Positions 35,045-47,589 of a stretch of DNA of 64,000 nucleotides are shown here, piece by piece (within the stretch, counting starts at the first letter, position 1; each line of letters opens with the position of its first letter). The stretch comes from Stratiolaelaps scimitus (Eukaryota > Arthropoda > Arachnida > Mesostigmata > Laelapidae): assembly GCA_019614645.1 (NCBI GenBank), contig JABWDB010000035.1, positions 62,001 to 126,000 of the forward strand, given 5' to 3'. The notes under the pieces were generated by a model that saw nothing but the letters and a program-made list of their open reading frames with translations, made no database searches and was not told where the DNA came from. A program made the position numbers and the translations under genes.

Positions 35045-35454
35045 CCACTGTTAAATCGCTTGCACTAACTTCGCACCGTTCGCAGGCATAAGGCAGACCT
35101 GCCGTACGCGTTCACTAATTGTCGATGGAGTTCAGGTGGAGGGTGTCCTTGGAGAAACAAAAACTTCATGATTTGCCGCAAAAACTTGATGATTCTTGAT
35201 GATTTGAACCCCACCGAGGTGGGGCCCAGAAATCAGGTGAGACAAGGGACGGAGGGATTGACAGAATTAAGGCAGCTTCATCATTTTTGGTTCAAATCAT
35301 CAAGAATCATCAAGTTTTTGCGGCAAATCATCAAGTTTTTGTTTCTCCAAGGACACCCTCCACCTGAACTCCATCGACAATTAGTGAATGCGTACGGCAG
35401 GTCTGCATTATGCCTGCGAACGGTGCGAAGTTAGTGCAAGCGATTTAACAGTGG
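35045..35454. repeat. Palindromic mariner rearrangement
   Basis: Arms of about 166 bp (35045-35210 and 35288-35454) are inverted with about 3 mismatches. They surround a 77-bp loop that is itself a plus-strand mariner fragment also present at 35474-35545. The arms hold the mariner N-terminal coding region (right arm: FLFLQGHPPPELHRQLVN). Confidence 0.85.
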
Positions 35455-36091
35455 AGATATGGACATCGATGACCACCGAGGTGGGGCCCAGAAATCAGGT
35501 GCGACAAGGGACGAAAGGATTGACAGAATTAAGGCTGCTTTTGAGCAAACTAGAGCTTGGTCCACGAGGTCTTTGTCGGCTGAAACTGGGATTCCTCGGA
35601 CGACGTGTTATAGAATTATCACCAATACACTGAAGAAGAAGAAAATCAATGCAAAATGGATTCTCCATACACTGAGTGCTGAGCAGATGAAAATGCGTGG
35701 AGTGTTCGACATTTAATTTGAAGACTTATACGCAACAAACCAGTCGCTTAGAGCTCAATGCTCCCCGATATCTCGACTTCTTGAAGAGATTGATGAACAA
35801 ATGGCGTGGGGATCAACAACACCGAGTGTGGTTACTCGACGACAACGCAAGACCTCACCGCACTGCTGAAATTACGGCCTGGATGGAGGGGAACAATATT
35901 GAGCGATGACTTCAACCCCCATATTCTCCTGATTTAAGCCCATGTACTCAAAGATGCAATAAATAACAAAATTATAAATGGAAATGCAAATGGTAAATAT
36001 TTGGCTATCTCTAACTCATACCAAAAGGTCTTTGTTCTAATTAATTTAGTTCAAAAGTTATTGGCATTTAAATTCGAACCAAGCACCCTAA
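35288..36091 (+). mobile_element. Internally deleted mariner copy
   Basis: Same family as the copy at 5526-6717. It reads DIDDHRGGAQKSGATRDERI, SLSAETGIPRTTCYRI, then LLDDNARPHRTAEI. A deletion of roughly 190 bases removes the first catalytic Asp region (SIDETW in the other copy). The right terminus TTAGGGTGC lies at 36083-36091 (complement) with TA at 36092-36093. The left end is lost in the palindrome. Confidence 0.8.
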
Positions 36092-36640
36092 TATACAACT
36101 TATGACTCAACCTAATAGGTATTATATCTGCCTTGTCACCACGTTAGCGTTACTATGAGAAGATTGCCAAGAGAGAAACGGCATTCACAACATCCTCCAA
36201 CTAAAAAGATTTTTCACTTATTCATCGTTCTTCTATATACGTTACAGGGTACCCGGATTCGGCTTCTTTCATAATACCTTAGCCCATTTGTTGAAGCCTA
36301 TTGTGACCTCTTCGCTCTGTAAGTCCCGAACCACTCTTAATTTATTCTGTGTGTGTCACCTATCTGATATTGTGTATTGGATTCTTTAGATATTACAGAA
36401 GGTTCATATGTACATCAGATCGAATGAAGATGGTTGATTATCCCCGCGTAGGCACAGTTCACCGTCGGATCTTTCTTCAAAAAAATAGATATCAGGGGAG
36501 TGCGTTTAGCAGGACTAAAATGTCTACTTTCGACATAGCTCTGCCTCAGATGCCAAATGACGCCGGGGTCAAATCCTGTGTTAAGAGACTTCGCCTTGGT
36601 CAGTTACAGTCTTCTGTACGCCTTAGTCTCTGCCTGCAAT
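36092..36640. other. Non-coding stretch between transposon remnants
   Basis: Includes a stray TTAGGTTGAGTC-like mariner end (complement, near 36108-36120). Nothing else was recognised. Confidence 0.4.
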
Positions 36641-36900
36641 GCCAGGGTCATGGATTTAAATCCTGTGGTTTAGCAGAAAATTGCAGCCGTCGAAGACTGG
36701 GTATCCCACTATAGAATTCGAACCCGCGACCTCCAGCATCGGAGGACGAGACCGCGACTTGGTCTTTAGAGACACCCACCTTTCCGCCCAGGCGCCCGAC
36801 AGTCTGAGAGGCCAAATCTCCACAAAGACTAAGCTGCCAACTAGACGATTTGAATCCGTGACTTCTGGCATTGGAAGCAGGCCCCACGTAGAGGTCACCA
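36640..36900 (-). repeat. Tandem tRNA-like (B-box) repeats
   Basis: Read on the minus strand, GGTCGCGGGTTCGAATTC (near 36715-36735) and CACGGATTCAAATC (near 36845-36865) are two diverged copies of a T-arm-like element about 130 bp apart, each preceded by an arm-like CTCC/GGAGG or equivalent. The open frame across it is incidental. Probably SINE-derived. Confidence 0.45.
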
Positions 36901-37228
36901 GCAGCCTAGGGAGCCCAAAAAGACGGTATTGAAAATGCATATTTTTCCAGTTGGGATTTTCATTATTGAAAAAAGGACTTTGGTTAGAGTTCAGCCGCTA
37001 GAGAGCATAATCATGGCAGATCTGTCGGAAAAGGAATGAGGCTTCGGGTGTTACATAGCACTTCATCAGCAGTGTACGAAGATGGGGAAAGGGTCTCATT
37101 ATACAAACCGCCCTTTCCACCAAGGCCCTCTTCACTGAGTTTGAACCCGACTGACTTGGAAGCTTTTTTCAAGCTCTACACGCCTGTGGAGTTCGATTTT
37201 CGCTGTGAACTGGATTTCAACTCGAAAA

Positions 37229-37768
37229 ATGGAGATTAAGGGCAATAAACAAGTGCATTTCCGACACCTGCTATTTTTCGGCCTTCGCCGTGATCTAACC
37301 GCCTCCGCTACAGCAACAGCGACCTCTACATAGCCCAGTTGCATAGTGTAAACGAGGCTATTCAGATGAAAAGCCACAACAGGCGAGGCCAAGTCACCCT
37401 CTTCCACAACACCGCGAGAAACACCAAAGTGGCACTGGAAGCGTTCGGATGGGAAGTTTTTGCGCACCCACCATATTCGCCAGACCAACTGCTCCAACAG
37501 ATTACCACCTGTTTCGTTCACTGGCGAATTTTTCGAGTGACCGGCATTTCGACGATCCAGAGGACCTTGCACGGGGGTTGGTCGCCTTTCTCAACCCAAA
37601 AAACTATTCTTTTTGGAAAAATGGAATCCATCAGCTTATTGAAGGGTGGGAGGAGGTCGTGAACAACAACGGAGAGTACTTAACAAATATGTGAATTGGT
37701 TTAAATCGATCTGAGTGCGTCATTTTTCCATTGTTCATGAAACGGCGGGAACTTACGCCTCAACCTAA
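37229..37768 (+). mobile_element. Internally deleted mariner (irritans-type) remnant
   Basis: The start at 37229 encodes NKQVHFRHLLFFGLRRDLTA, a mariner HTH N terminus. After a large deletion the C-terminal half follows: NEAIQMKSHNRRGQVTL, then FHNTARNT where family members have an Asp (DNARPH). Next is EVFAHPPYSPD, and in another frame DYHLFRSLANF and NGEYLTNM. The right end TTAGGTTGAGGC lies at 37757-37768 (complement). It is dead by deletion, frameshift and loss of the second Asp. Confidence 0.75.
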
Positions 37769-37783
37769 CAGTAATGTTTTTTT

Positions 37784-38113
37784 TTGATCACAGAAACAAG
37801 CCATCGGCAGCCATTGACACTCTAACATCTTCTTATGTCAACCAATGTGCAACCACCCCCGGTTACGTGGCAAGCCCTGCGGGCCAAGCTGCGGAAGTAC
37901 GGCTCAGGCAACTCACCTTTTTCCCCTCCTGCCTTTGACGCCCTAGGCGACCACGGCCCCTTCACTGCAAACTTCCTCGAAGGCGTCTACCAGCGACTGA
38001 TCCGCGCCACCGGGGACAAGAGCGCACGATTTTTTATTCTGCAGTGCCTTTCCCTCGCTGTGCAGATAGGCAATGCCGTCGCCTCCCTTGGGACCATGAC
38101 GGCCTCGGCCTGA
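37784..38113 (+). pseudogene. Possible endogenous viral nucleoprotein-like fragment (unproven)
   Basis: Coding-like sequence runs in one frame from about 37784 to 37920 and in another from about 37920 to 38113, so it carries at least one frameshift and then a stop. The composition is strongly protein-like (dense, GC-rich, few rare codons) and unlike the surrounding AT-rich DNA. The second half contains HGPFTANFLEG and ATGDKSARFF. The pattern recalls nucleoproteins of negative-strand RNA viruses often found as old insertions in ticks and mites, but I cannot confirm it. It directly abuts the end of a mariner. A transposon-derived ORF is the alternative. Confidence 0.3.
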
Positions 38114-38919
38114 TGCCCTGTCCCCAACTAATTTTCTAATTATTGTATGTTTAAAGCTACATAAGCAACTGAAAATATAAACAGTCATCGGTAGTCAAAC
38201 TTGATGGTCCACTAGATTCTACTCTAACCACATCCAATAGAAATATTATCTATAGTCTAATATCAAGTAACCTTTCCTGTAACGAAGCTAATAGTTAAGT
38301 TGAAGTTCCCCAGCGCTCCCGTTGACCTAACAAAAATGTGATTTCGGTAAACCTTATAGAGAATCGTGAAATCTGTCTATTGGGGCTGGTATAGAACGAC
38401 TTGTGTGTACAAAAGACTTCACAATAGGAAAACTCTAGTGTATCATATATTTGCCAATAAGACACCCAGAATTGTACAATGATCGTCCAGCATTGTGGGG
38501 AACTATAGCGATGTGTTGTAGATAATATGACGAAAATTACATTTCAGATCATTTTCTATGTTTTACAGTGTTCGTATTTCCCGCCTTTGACGCGCCTGTT
38601 TAATAATCGGTCGAACTTTGCTTAAAGTTGTGCAGTGGACCAGGATGTGTTTCGTTTCCTTGTCCATTAGGAGGTTCAGCGTCCTCCCTCTTTTAGACAG
38701 CAGATGTAAGTCTACAACGCAATTTGTGTCGTACTGCAAGGAACAGTAGCTTTCGATAATAACCAACCTTTTACAGCTACGACCTTCCAACGCAGCCGAC
38801 TTCCTTTTCTCTTTTGAGACTCCTTGCTAAATAACAGTAGGATTCTACGAAGCGTAGATCTATAAACGCGCAATTTAGAAGCACAAATGTAGAAGGATTG
38901 GGCCATATTCTTAAACAAA

Positions 38920-39480
38920 AACCTCGATTGTGCGTACTTTGATATTTCCGAGGCGTTTGATAGAGTCAACTACAAAATACTCGTTTGTAGCTAGGCTGAC
39001 TTGGTATTGACAACGTCACCCTTAACTCGACCCCTGGTTACCTTGGTAATAGAACATATTCTGTTATTCTTAATGAGGCTTCAGTTCTGTTGGGCCGTGT
39101 CCATTAGGACTCCCCTCAGCGGACATGTTTTTTCTTGATAATGATACAATTATGTTGGTATAGTTCTCCTTGCAGATCAGAACAGATATGACAACACTAT
39201 GAACAACGAGCCTTCACTTCCTAAAAGGGTTCCATTAGGAGAGATTAGGCGTCATTATTACTGTTGTTATTGTGTAACTTCCCAACTTGACTATGACGAG
39301 CACATTTCGCAGAGCGTTCAATAAGCCCCTTTTGCTTGTAATACTAGTTCTTGCGGTTTTGTTCAGCGTCACCTTGAAACTTTACAAAATACCTAGATGG
39401 TTCCTAAGACTTTTTCATTGTACTATAACTGTGGTGTCTGCACCTTGAAACGCCATGTTTTCACTAATTAGTACCAATTT
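38920..39480 (+). mobile_element. Reverse transcriptase remnant (Jockey/CR1-like)
   Basis: Plus-strand pieces in changing frames: CAYFDISEAFDRVNYKIL (first catalytic Asp block), LGIDNVTLN, then YLGNRTYSVILN. Later parts near 39290-39420 are weak. Stops are frequent. This is a third, older non-LTR family in the region. Confidence 0.6.
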
Positions 39481-40468
39481 TAAATGATAAGATGCTATCA
39501 TTTCTAGGGAAGGTGCGTATGTATTTCACATTTCCAGCTATCCTGTTCGTCACACCCGACGTCGAACCATGTAACTATACAAAAAAAATAACCGTCTCTA
39601 TATTATAGAACACAGGTGGGCCACATCCGCTTTAACAGCTTCGCCGTCTTCAAAAACATCTGGTCACGGGTGAGCGTCCTCGACATTAGCTATTAGATTC
39701 CGCACGCAAAAACATCCAAGCGTGTTCATTTCGAATACTATGATTACAGTACTAATATTTCAAAATATTACGAAATGATTACACCTAATAATTAAAATAA
39801 ATATATGTATATATCAAATTGATTTCAATTTGATTTGTTGTTTGTTTGTTTTTTTTCTGTATTCTATTTCCTGTGCTGTAATTTGTCGCACACTTGAACT
39901 GTTTCAGGATTCCCTCCAGGGGGCGTACTAGTAAATGATAGATCAGCACTGATACAAACGGAGTCAACCACGAATGATAATGCAGGTTAATGCAATTACG
40001 TCTTATTTTTCTGTTGTCGTTTGTGCAGTAGATTTTATTTTGTGGTTATTCTCAGTTATACTTAGCGATTTTCTTACAAGAATGGACAGTCAGTTGTCCG
40101 ACTTCTGTACGATAAAAATCTCGATCAAAACAAAATAGAAAAAATACCTTAATGCGATATTCATATATGTATTATTTCATCATTATTTGCCATATTCGTA
40201 AAGTGTTCTATCAGGCATCATCGTCATAATGTCGATGCTATCTTGAAAAATATACACAAGTTTGAAGTTTGGTTTTCTTTGAACACAGGAGCGCGGCTTG
40301 CCCTCTGTCCAACTGGTGGTAATCTCCAACATTTCCACACGCCTCGCGTGCGGCCTTATTAGGCGCCGCGAGAATTCGTCATCGTTCGCTGAAACTGTGC
40401 TATGCAACACTGCGTTTAAGGTAGAACAGACCCAGAAGGCACGAATCGGTCCTGGTCAGGCCTCAGAT
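39480..40468. other. Non-coding; 3' UTR of the HP1-like gene at its right part
   Basis: An AT-rich stretch. The part 40183-40468 is open on the minus strand (40410 downward) but lies directly after the HP1 stop codon, so it is best read as 3' UTR. No family motif is seen in that frame. Confidence 0.4.
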
Positions 40469-42258
<1,790 letters not shown>

Positions 42259-42701
42259 TTTTCGATCGCTGTCCGCCACGCTGAAAACCTTACAAGTTCG
42301 TATCCGGGACCACCACCGCCGCCGCCGCCACCACCACCACTGGGGTCGTCACCGTCCGCCGTACCACAGAACAGCCAACGAGCTGGTGCCGTCGCTCACA
42401 GCGTGACCCCTGTCACTTGGCTTGGTTGGAAAGCGGATGGCGACTGTTGTGCACAGGACTTCTTCCTCTTCGCGAGTGAGACACACACGCGGCTCGAGCG
42501 CACGCCGTCGGAGCGTACGATGTGTCTCCCAGCAGCAGTCGCACCCTCCTACTCTGCATCATACATATATATCGTTAGAACACACGCTCGATAGGTTCGA
42601 TATCGACGCCACTGTTGAGATACCACGAGCAGGGCCTCGATCGATAGAATCTCGTGGACTCTAAGCAAATATTCAGACATTTTGTAATACAAATATTAAT
42701 A

Positions 42702-42740
<39 letters not shown>

Positions 42741-45700
42741 CCTTCGGAGACATGTGATGATATTAGCAGGAACTCTGTATGTATGTGTGTGTGTCTGTAT
42801 GTTTCAGTCAATTCTGTTTGAAGTAATGGCAGCACGAGTCATTGGGCGGAAAATGTCTATCTATATTTTTCTCTTCGTATGATACAACGAGAAGTCGGCA
42901 CAATTCAAGCTAGTCGAACGCGAAAGAAAAGACAACGCAATAACAAGCACAGTTTTACGAAACGTCGCAAGCTGGCGTTAACACACCGGTGATATTTAGA
43001 TAGCGTTCAGTTCGATCAGTTGATCAACGCCGGGTCTCCTGCAGTCCCCTCCGACAACACACCACCAATGAAAAGGGGTACGTATGTAAGACGCAGCCCG
43101 CTCCAGCAGCAGCGCGACAGCAGCAATGAGTGGTCGGGCAATATAATAGAAGTGGACCGGAAGGTTTCAACAGCCGAACTTTCCGAAGATCTGGAAAATG
43201 TCATTGACGCGCGGGATACTCGAAATGAATGGTGTAGAAAAAGTAGTAATTTCTCGCCACATAATGTAACACACGCACCTGACAGAATACAGACGATGTG
43301 ACAATGACGAAATCTCGATCTATGCCTGGATCTATTGTGATACTTCGCTTAACCGGCTAACGATCCCTATACACAAACACACATAACAAACTACAGCAGA
43401 GATCAACAAATCAGAAACAATCACATACACAGACACGGCCGAAGCCCGATCGGCGGGATCTGCCTCGCTAATGTACTGTTCGCGCGGGAGAATTCGAATT
43501 GGTCAAAGGGTAGCTCAGATCGCGACGGCAAAATGATCCACACGGTGAACACATCCCGGTTAGCAAACATGACGAACCTGAATTATGGCTAACTCCTGGC
43601 CCTTATACCATCAGCTATTTCTCGGTGCTTATTTGTATATCTGACTTACGTCTGCCCCGGATGAGCACGGATATTCGGGATTGGCATTCATTTCGAATGT
43701 CTCGGCCTGCGTGATTCCGGGCTTTAAAAAAAGACATTCGCTGGAAGGCATTCAGTCCGTCTCGAACAGGCATCTCTCGACATTTCTTCGCGTGACATTG
43801 TATCTGGAGGAAAACTCATACCGGTCCGATGCTGTGGCCAGGGCGCTTACTTGCTAGCAATTCTGCCAAGTGGCATCCTGTAGTTATCGTGTTGCTGTCT
43901 GCTTCTCAGCTGGACATGCAACTAGCATCGCGCCGGCCTGTAGAGCCACAGTGAAGTTGGCAAGTCAACGTTGTTCCTCTTCGGGGTCTATCCACGAATC
44001 CCGAGGGGGAAACCTTCCTCTGCGACTTGTTCCCCACGGCATTTTGGCGCTTCGGGCAGACGAGCCGTGGATCAGACTGCCGCCGCATATATACCCTTCC
44101 CCCTCGAGCACGACCTGAAGGAGCTCTCTACACTATTCCAACTGGGCAGCCTAGCCAGGTGACAAACCTCGGAAGCTATTCGACTAGCGGGGAAGGCTCG
44201 CTCTAGACATTTGTCATTCTGTGCGCTCGGCAAAGCATGCTCTGCTGGCGGGGATTGTTGTGACGTTTCTGTAATGTGAAAACCTCACCATTGCGGAGTG
44301 AGTGAAAACTTTGCGGTCTGTGTTCATCTCAGGTTAGTAGGTATTACGCTGTGGGTTCATATGTGACTACGTGTCTATGTGTTGTGCATTGGATGTCCAT
44401 ATATACATATATATATATATATATTCTCCAATGGACACATCGATAAGCAGCGGTTTCTTCGCGATTCAAGATCTATACTGCCACAAGCAGGCAGTCGATC
44501 GGCTGGTCGGCTAGCGCCTACGGCGATGCTGATGACGTGTGTGTGTGTGTGTATTTGTGTGTGTGTGTATCAATGTGGAGCCGAGCGTTGACTACTGGCT
44601 GTTGTTGTCTTCGACTGTCCACAGCTTTGAGCCTATCTGGCCGTTCGGTGGCTGTTCTAGCTACGAGCTGGCTCTCCCCCCCCTCCGTAACTCAGCTGTG
44701 CCAGATGGTGGCGACCTGTAACGCAACTGTGTTTGAATTTGTCGTGACGTCTCTGAGCAAGAGGCTGTATCGGCCTAGCATGGCCTGATCGTTCCTATCG
44801 GGGATTTTTGCTCCCAGTTACCGCGAATAGTTATCGTTTGTCGATGTGCGCTCGTTTCCATGGTCGACTTCGAAATTGTCAGTACGTATCTGATATGGCT
44901 ATATTTTTGCGAGCAAACCAAGATGCGGCTGTCGTAGAAGATCAATTGTCAACTCTCTGGCCCGCAGTTCGTTCATATAATTATTATGACCGGCAGCTGA
45001 TCGAATTCTTGCAGAACAGCTATCAGGCTGGGGGGATGAAGGCACAGGCAGACAGAGAGGGAAGGAAGCAATTTCAACTCGCTCTGTTGCAAAATGACGT
45101 ATCGCAGTGAATAATAGTAAAAACACCTGTACTCGGTCAACTGAATTGCTTCTTTAAAACTAATCGACGTGCGTATGTATATATATACATATATATATAT
45201 ATGTATGTATGTGTGCCCTTTCGCGCGGAAGTTTCAAGTGAACTTGAAGCAATGTGCAAGGAGCTAATACATGTCTTTAGGCTGAGTTCGCGCGAGTCAT
45301 TTCGAGGACTATTGCATATTGTCAGTGGTTGTCATGCGCTCGAACGATTGTGGTGTGGGCAGACGTTTATTTCAGAGTATTGCCTTTTTTTGCGAGACAT
45401 CCTCCTTCTGTAAAACTGTGCAAATCGTAAAACCATTCACGACATATAGGGATCGTTTGGCTGATCCTAAAACACTAAGCGATTGCCTACAACAATCGAT
45501 GATTGTAAACCAATTCGTTTTTCAACCATTGCGTCACGTGTTACACTGCTACAGTGAATATCGCGGAGACCAGTAATCAGATCGATGTCTTGTATGATCT
45601 TTGGTGTAACAATTTGCAACGCTTGCAAATTACCCATATGGCGAATATTACGAGGTGTTGGTACGAGAAGTCTGAAGACGTAGTTTACTAGAATGGTCAA

Positions 45701-47589
45701 CAGTACGAAATTTAGCACACTACCCGCAATTGGGCTTTAATTGACAGCGGGTTCCTTAGTGAACCGCCCGGACGGGGACATTGTGATCCAGCAACCTAAT
45801 TATATATTATATCATATTATCCATTCACTGATATCCGTCCCGTTATTTTAACGCATACAATAAGAGAAAAACCACTATAATAATGGTGAGGCGGCTCTAA
45901 TCATCCGATGCAAATATATTTCATCAATCCAACTCCGTCGTAGATTTGGCCATGACATTAGGCCTATGTAGAACAGCGCGATTTTTTACAATTACGGATC
46001 GGTGAGCCTGTAAGGCCTGCATCTGCTGATGATACTAAATTGCGTTGAAAGTTCGATTGGATTCCCTTCGAACCTTGTCAAAATACTCTTCCACCGAATT
46101 ATCGTTTACAATATATTCTATATTTATATAGCGCATTATTTTATATTTATATCTAAAACGCGGTTGTTTATTGTTGGCAATAAACACATAATAACTCGTT
46201 CCACCCGTAACATCTATATATTACGATCTGATATTTCTGTGGGCTGATGGAGTTTTGTTAGTTATTGTGCCGGTATTTTGATCTCGCCTCTGTCGGTCGA
46301 GTACTTTTTTAATGCGACTTCCTTCCACATTTTGAACATCTGTCAACTGTGTCGATCACGTCAAGTCGCACTGCTATTTCGGACAAATATACGGTTTTAG
46401 TACAAAGGGCTGAGAATAGATGAAATCAGCCTGTCGGCGCAGTGGAGACTGCGTGCAGGACTCATCACAAGTTGAGAAAAACAACCCGGCGCAAACGCTA
46501 TCCAGGATTACGGTCATTGTCCCGCCGGTTACTCGAGTTTAATACCAAAACTGGATCCCTGTTCGTGTTTACCTGATCCACCTTCGCCTAACTTCTATGT
46601 AAGGCGTTCTTCATTTTATTGGTAGCTCAAGTGTCTCCAGCCCATATTCCGTCACCTTCGAACCTCTCCCTATGGCAGCATTACGGTAGGAGAAATATCG
46701 GGAGGAATAATCCACATTTGATTGAGGTTACTGCGCAAATGGTTGTGGATTGATTGGTGTGCGGTGGATATTCCATGAAGTTGCTTGCAATGGTAACTTT
46801 GCTGAAAAATGTCATCTTGCACTGGAACAAGTGGACCTGTAAAGCAGGGTAACAGGATGCGACACCTGCAAGACGACACCTGCAACAGTTCCAGTGCTGA
46901 ATTTCAGTTTACCTTGCGCCCGGGTAGAATGACCTAACGTAATTCGGTATCACTCAAACCAACGGCAAAACAAATGATTCCGAGACAAAGCCTTTGGTCA
47001 TAATAGAAATATCGATGTTGCCTTCACTATTTGTTGCATGTTTTACACTAACTGCCTTGAGTGGAAACTGTATGCCTAATGTGCCATTGCGAATTGCTCT
47101 ATATGGCGCTTTTACGAACATGGATGTTGATATATGTACTATTATAATGCCGGTGCGTCGAAAACTGCACATATGGTTGCTTGAAACGGGAGAATGGCCC
47201 GTAGGTTGTACGTTTACTGTTGTAATGACTATTAGTTTATTATTAATATTATAACTATAGCTTACGTTAGGCAGGGAGCCGCCATCAGAATCGGCACATA
47301 CCGGCAAAACGGATATCGCAGTACAACGTTTGCGGGTGGACTAAAAAATCTGATCTTGGGTTTCCTCGATGGCTAGCTCATACTACTTCCGATCAAATGA
47401 CGACAATCGCCAGCTCATTGAGCACACCCACCTACCTCCCAACGGGAGTTGAATATGTGAATAGAGGAAACTAACGCTAATATTTTTCTTTCTCTCTATC
47501 TTTGGCCGCATGGCATTGCGTTGAACAGGCTGGACAAGCAAAGTTAGCACCGAGATCTAGCCGCCTGCTGCTGGTGGACCGCTTTCGAG
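42259..47589. other. Intergenic region between the HP1-like and p115 genes
   Basis: The two genes diverge. The HP1 side has a CCG/CCA triplet run at 42308-42341, possibly 5' UTR or promoter. (TA)n tracts lie at 42705-42736, 44399-44425 and 45177-45205, and (GT)n at 44537-44569. ORFs at 43020-43301, 44808-45110 (plus) and 46954-47307 (minus) show no recognised domain. A CT-rich stretch before a gaacag at 47524-47529 could be a splice acceptor for a p115 5' UTR exon. Confidence 0.45.
42705..42736. repeat. (TA)n microsatellite
   Basis: About 31 bases of TA. Confidence 0.95.

Noticed and set aside
40183..40410. 75-codon minus-strand ORF
   Set aside because: Begins just after the HP1-like stop codon on the same strand, so it is best read as 3' UTR.
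43020..43301. 93-codon plus-strand ORF
   Set aside because: Plausible residues but no motif; sits between the HP1-like gene and TA arrays without supporting signals.
44808..45110. 100-codon plus-strand ORF
   Set aside because: Composition is protein-like in its second half, but no family, promoter or splice evidence was found.
46954..47307. 117-codon minus-strand ORF upstream of p115
   Set aside because: Both strands are open here, no motif was recognised, and nothing upstream supports a gene.
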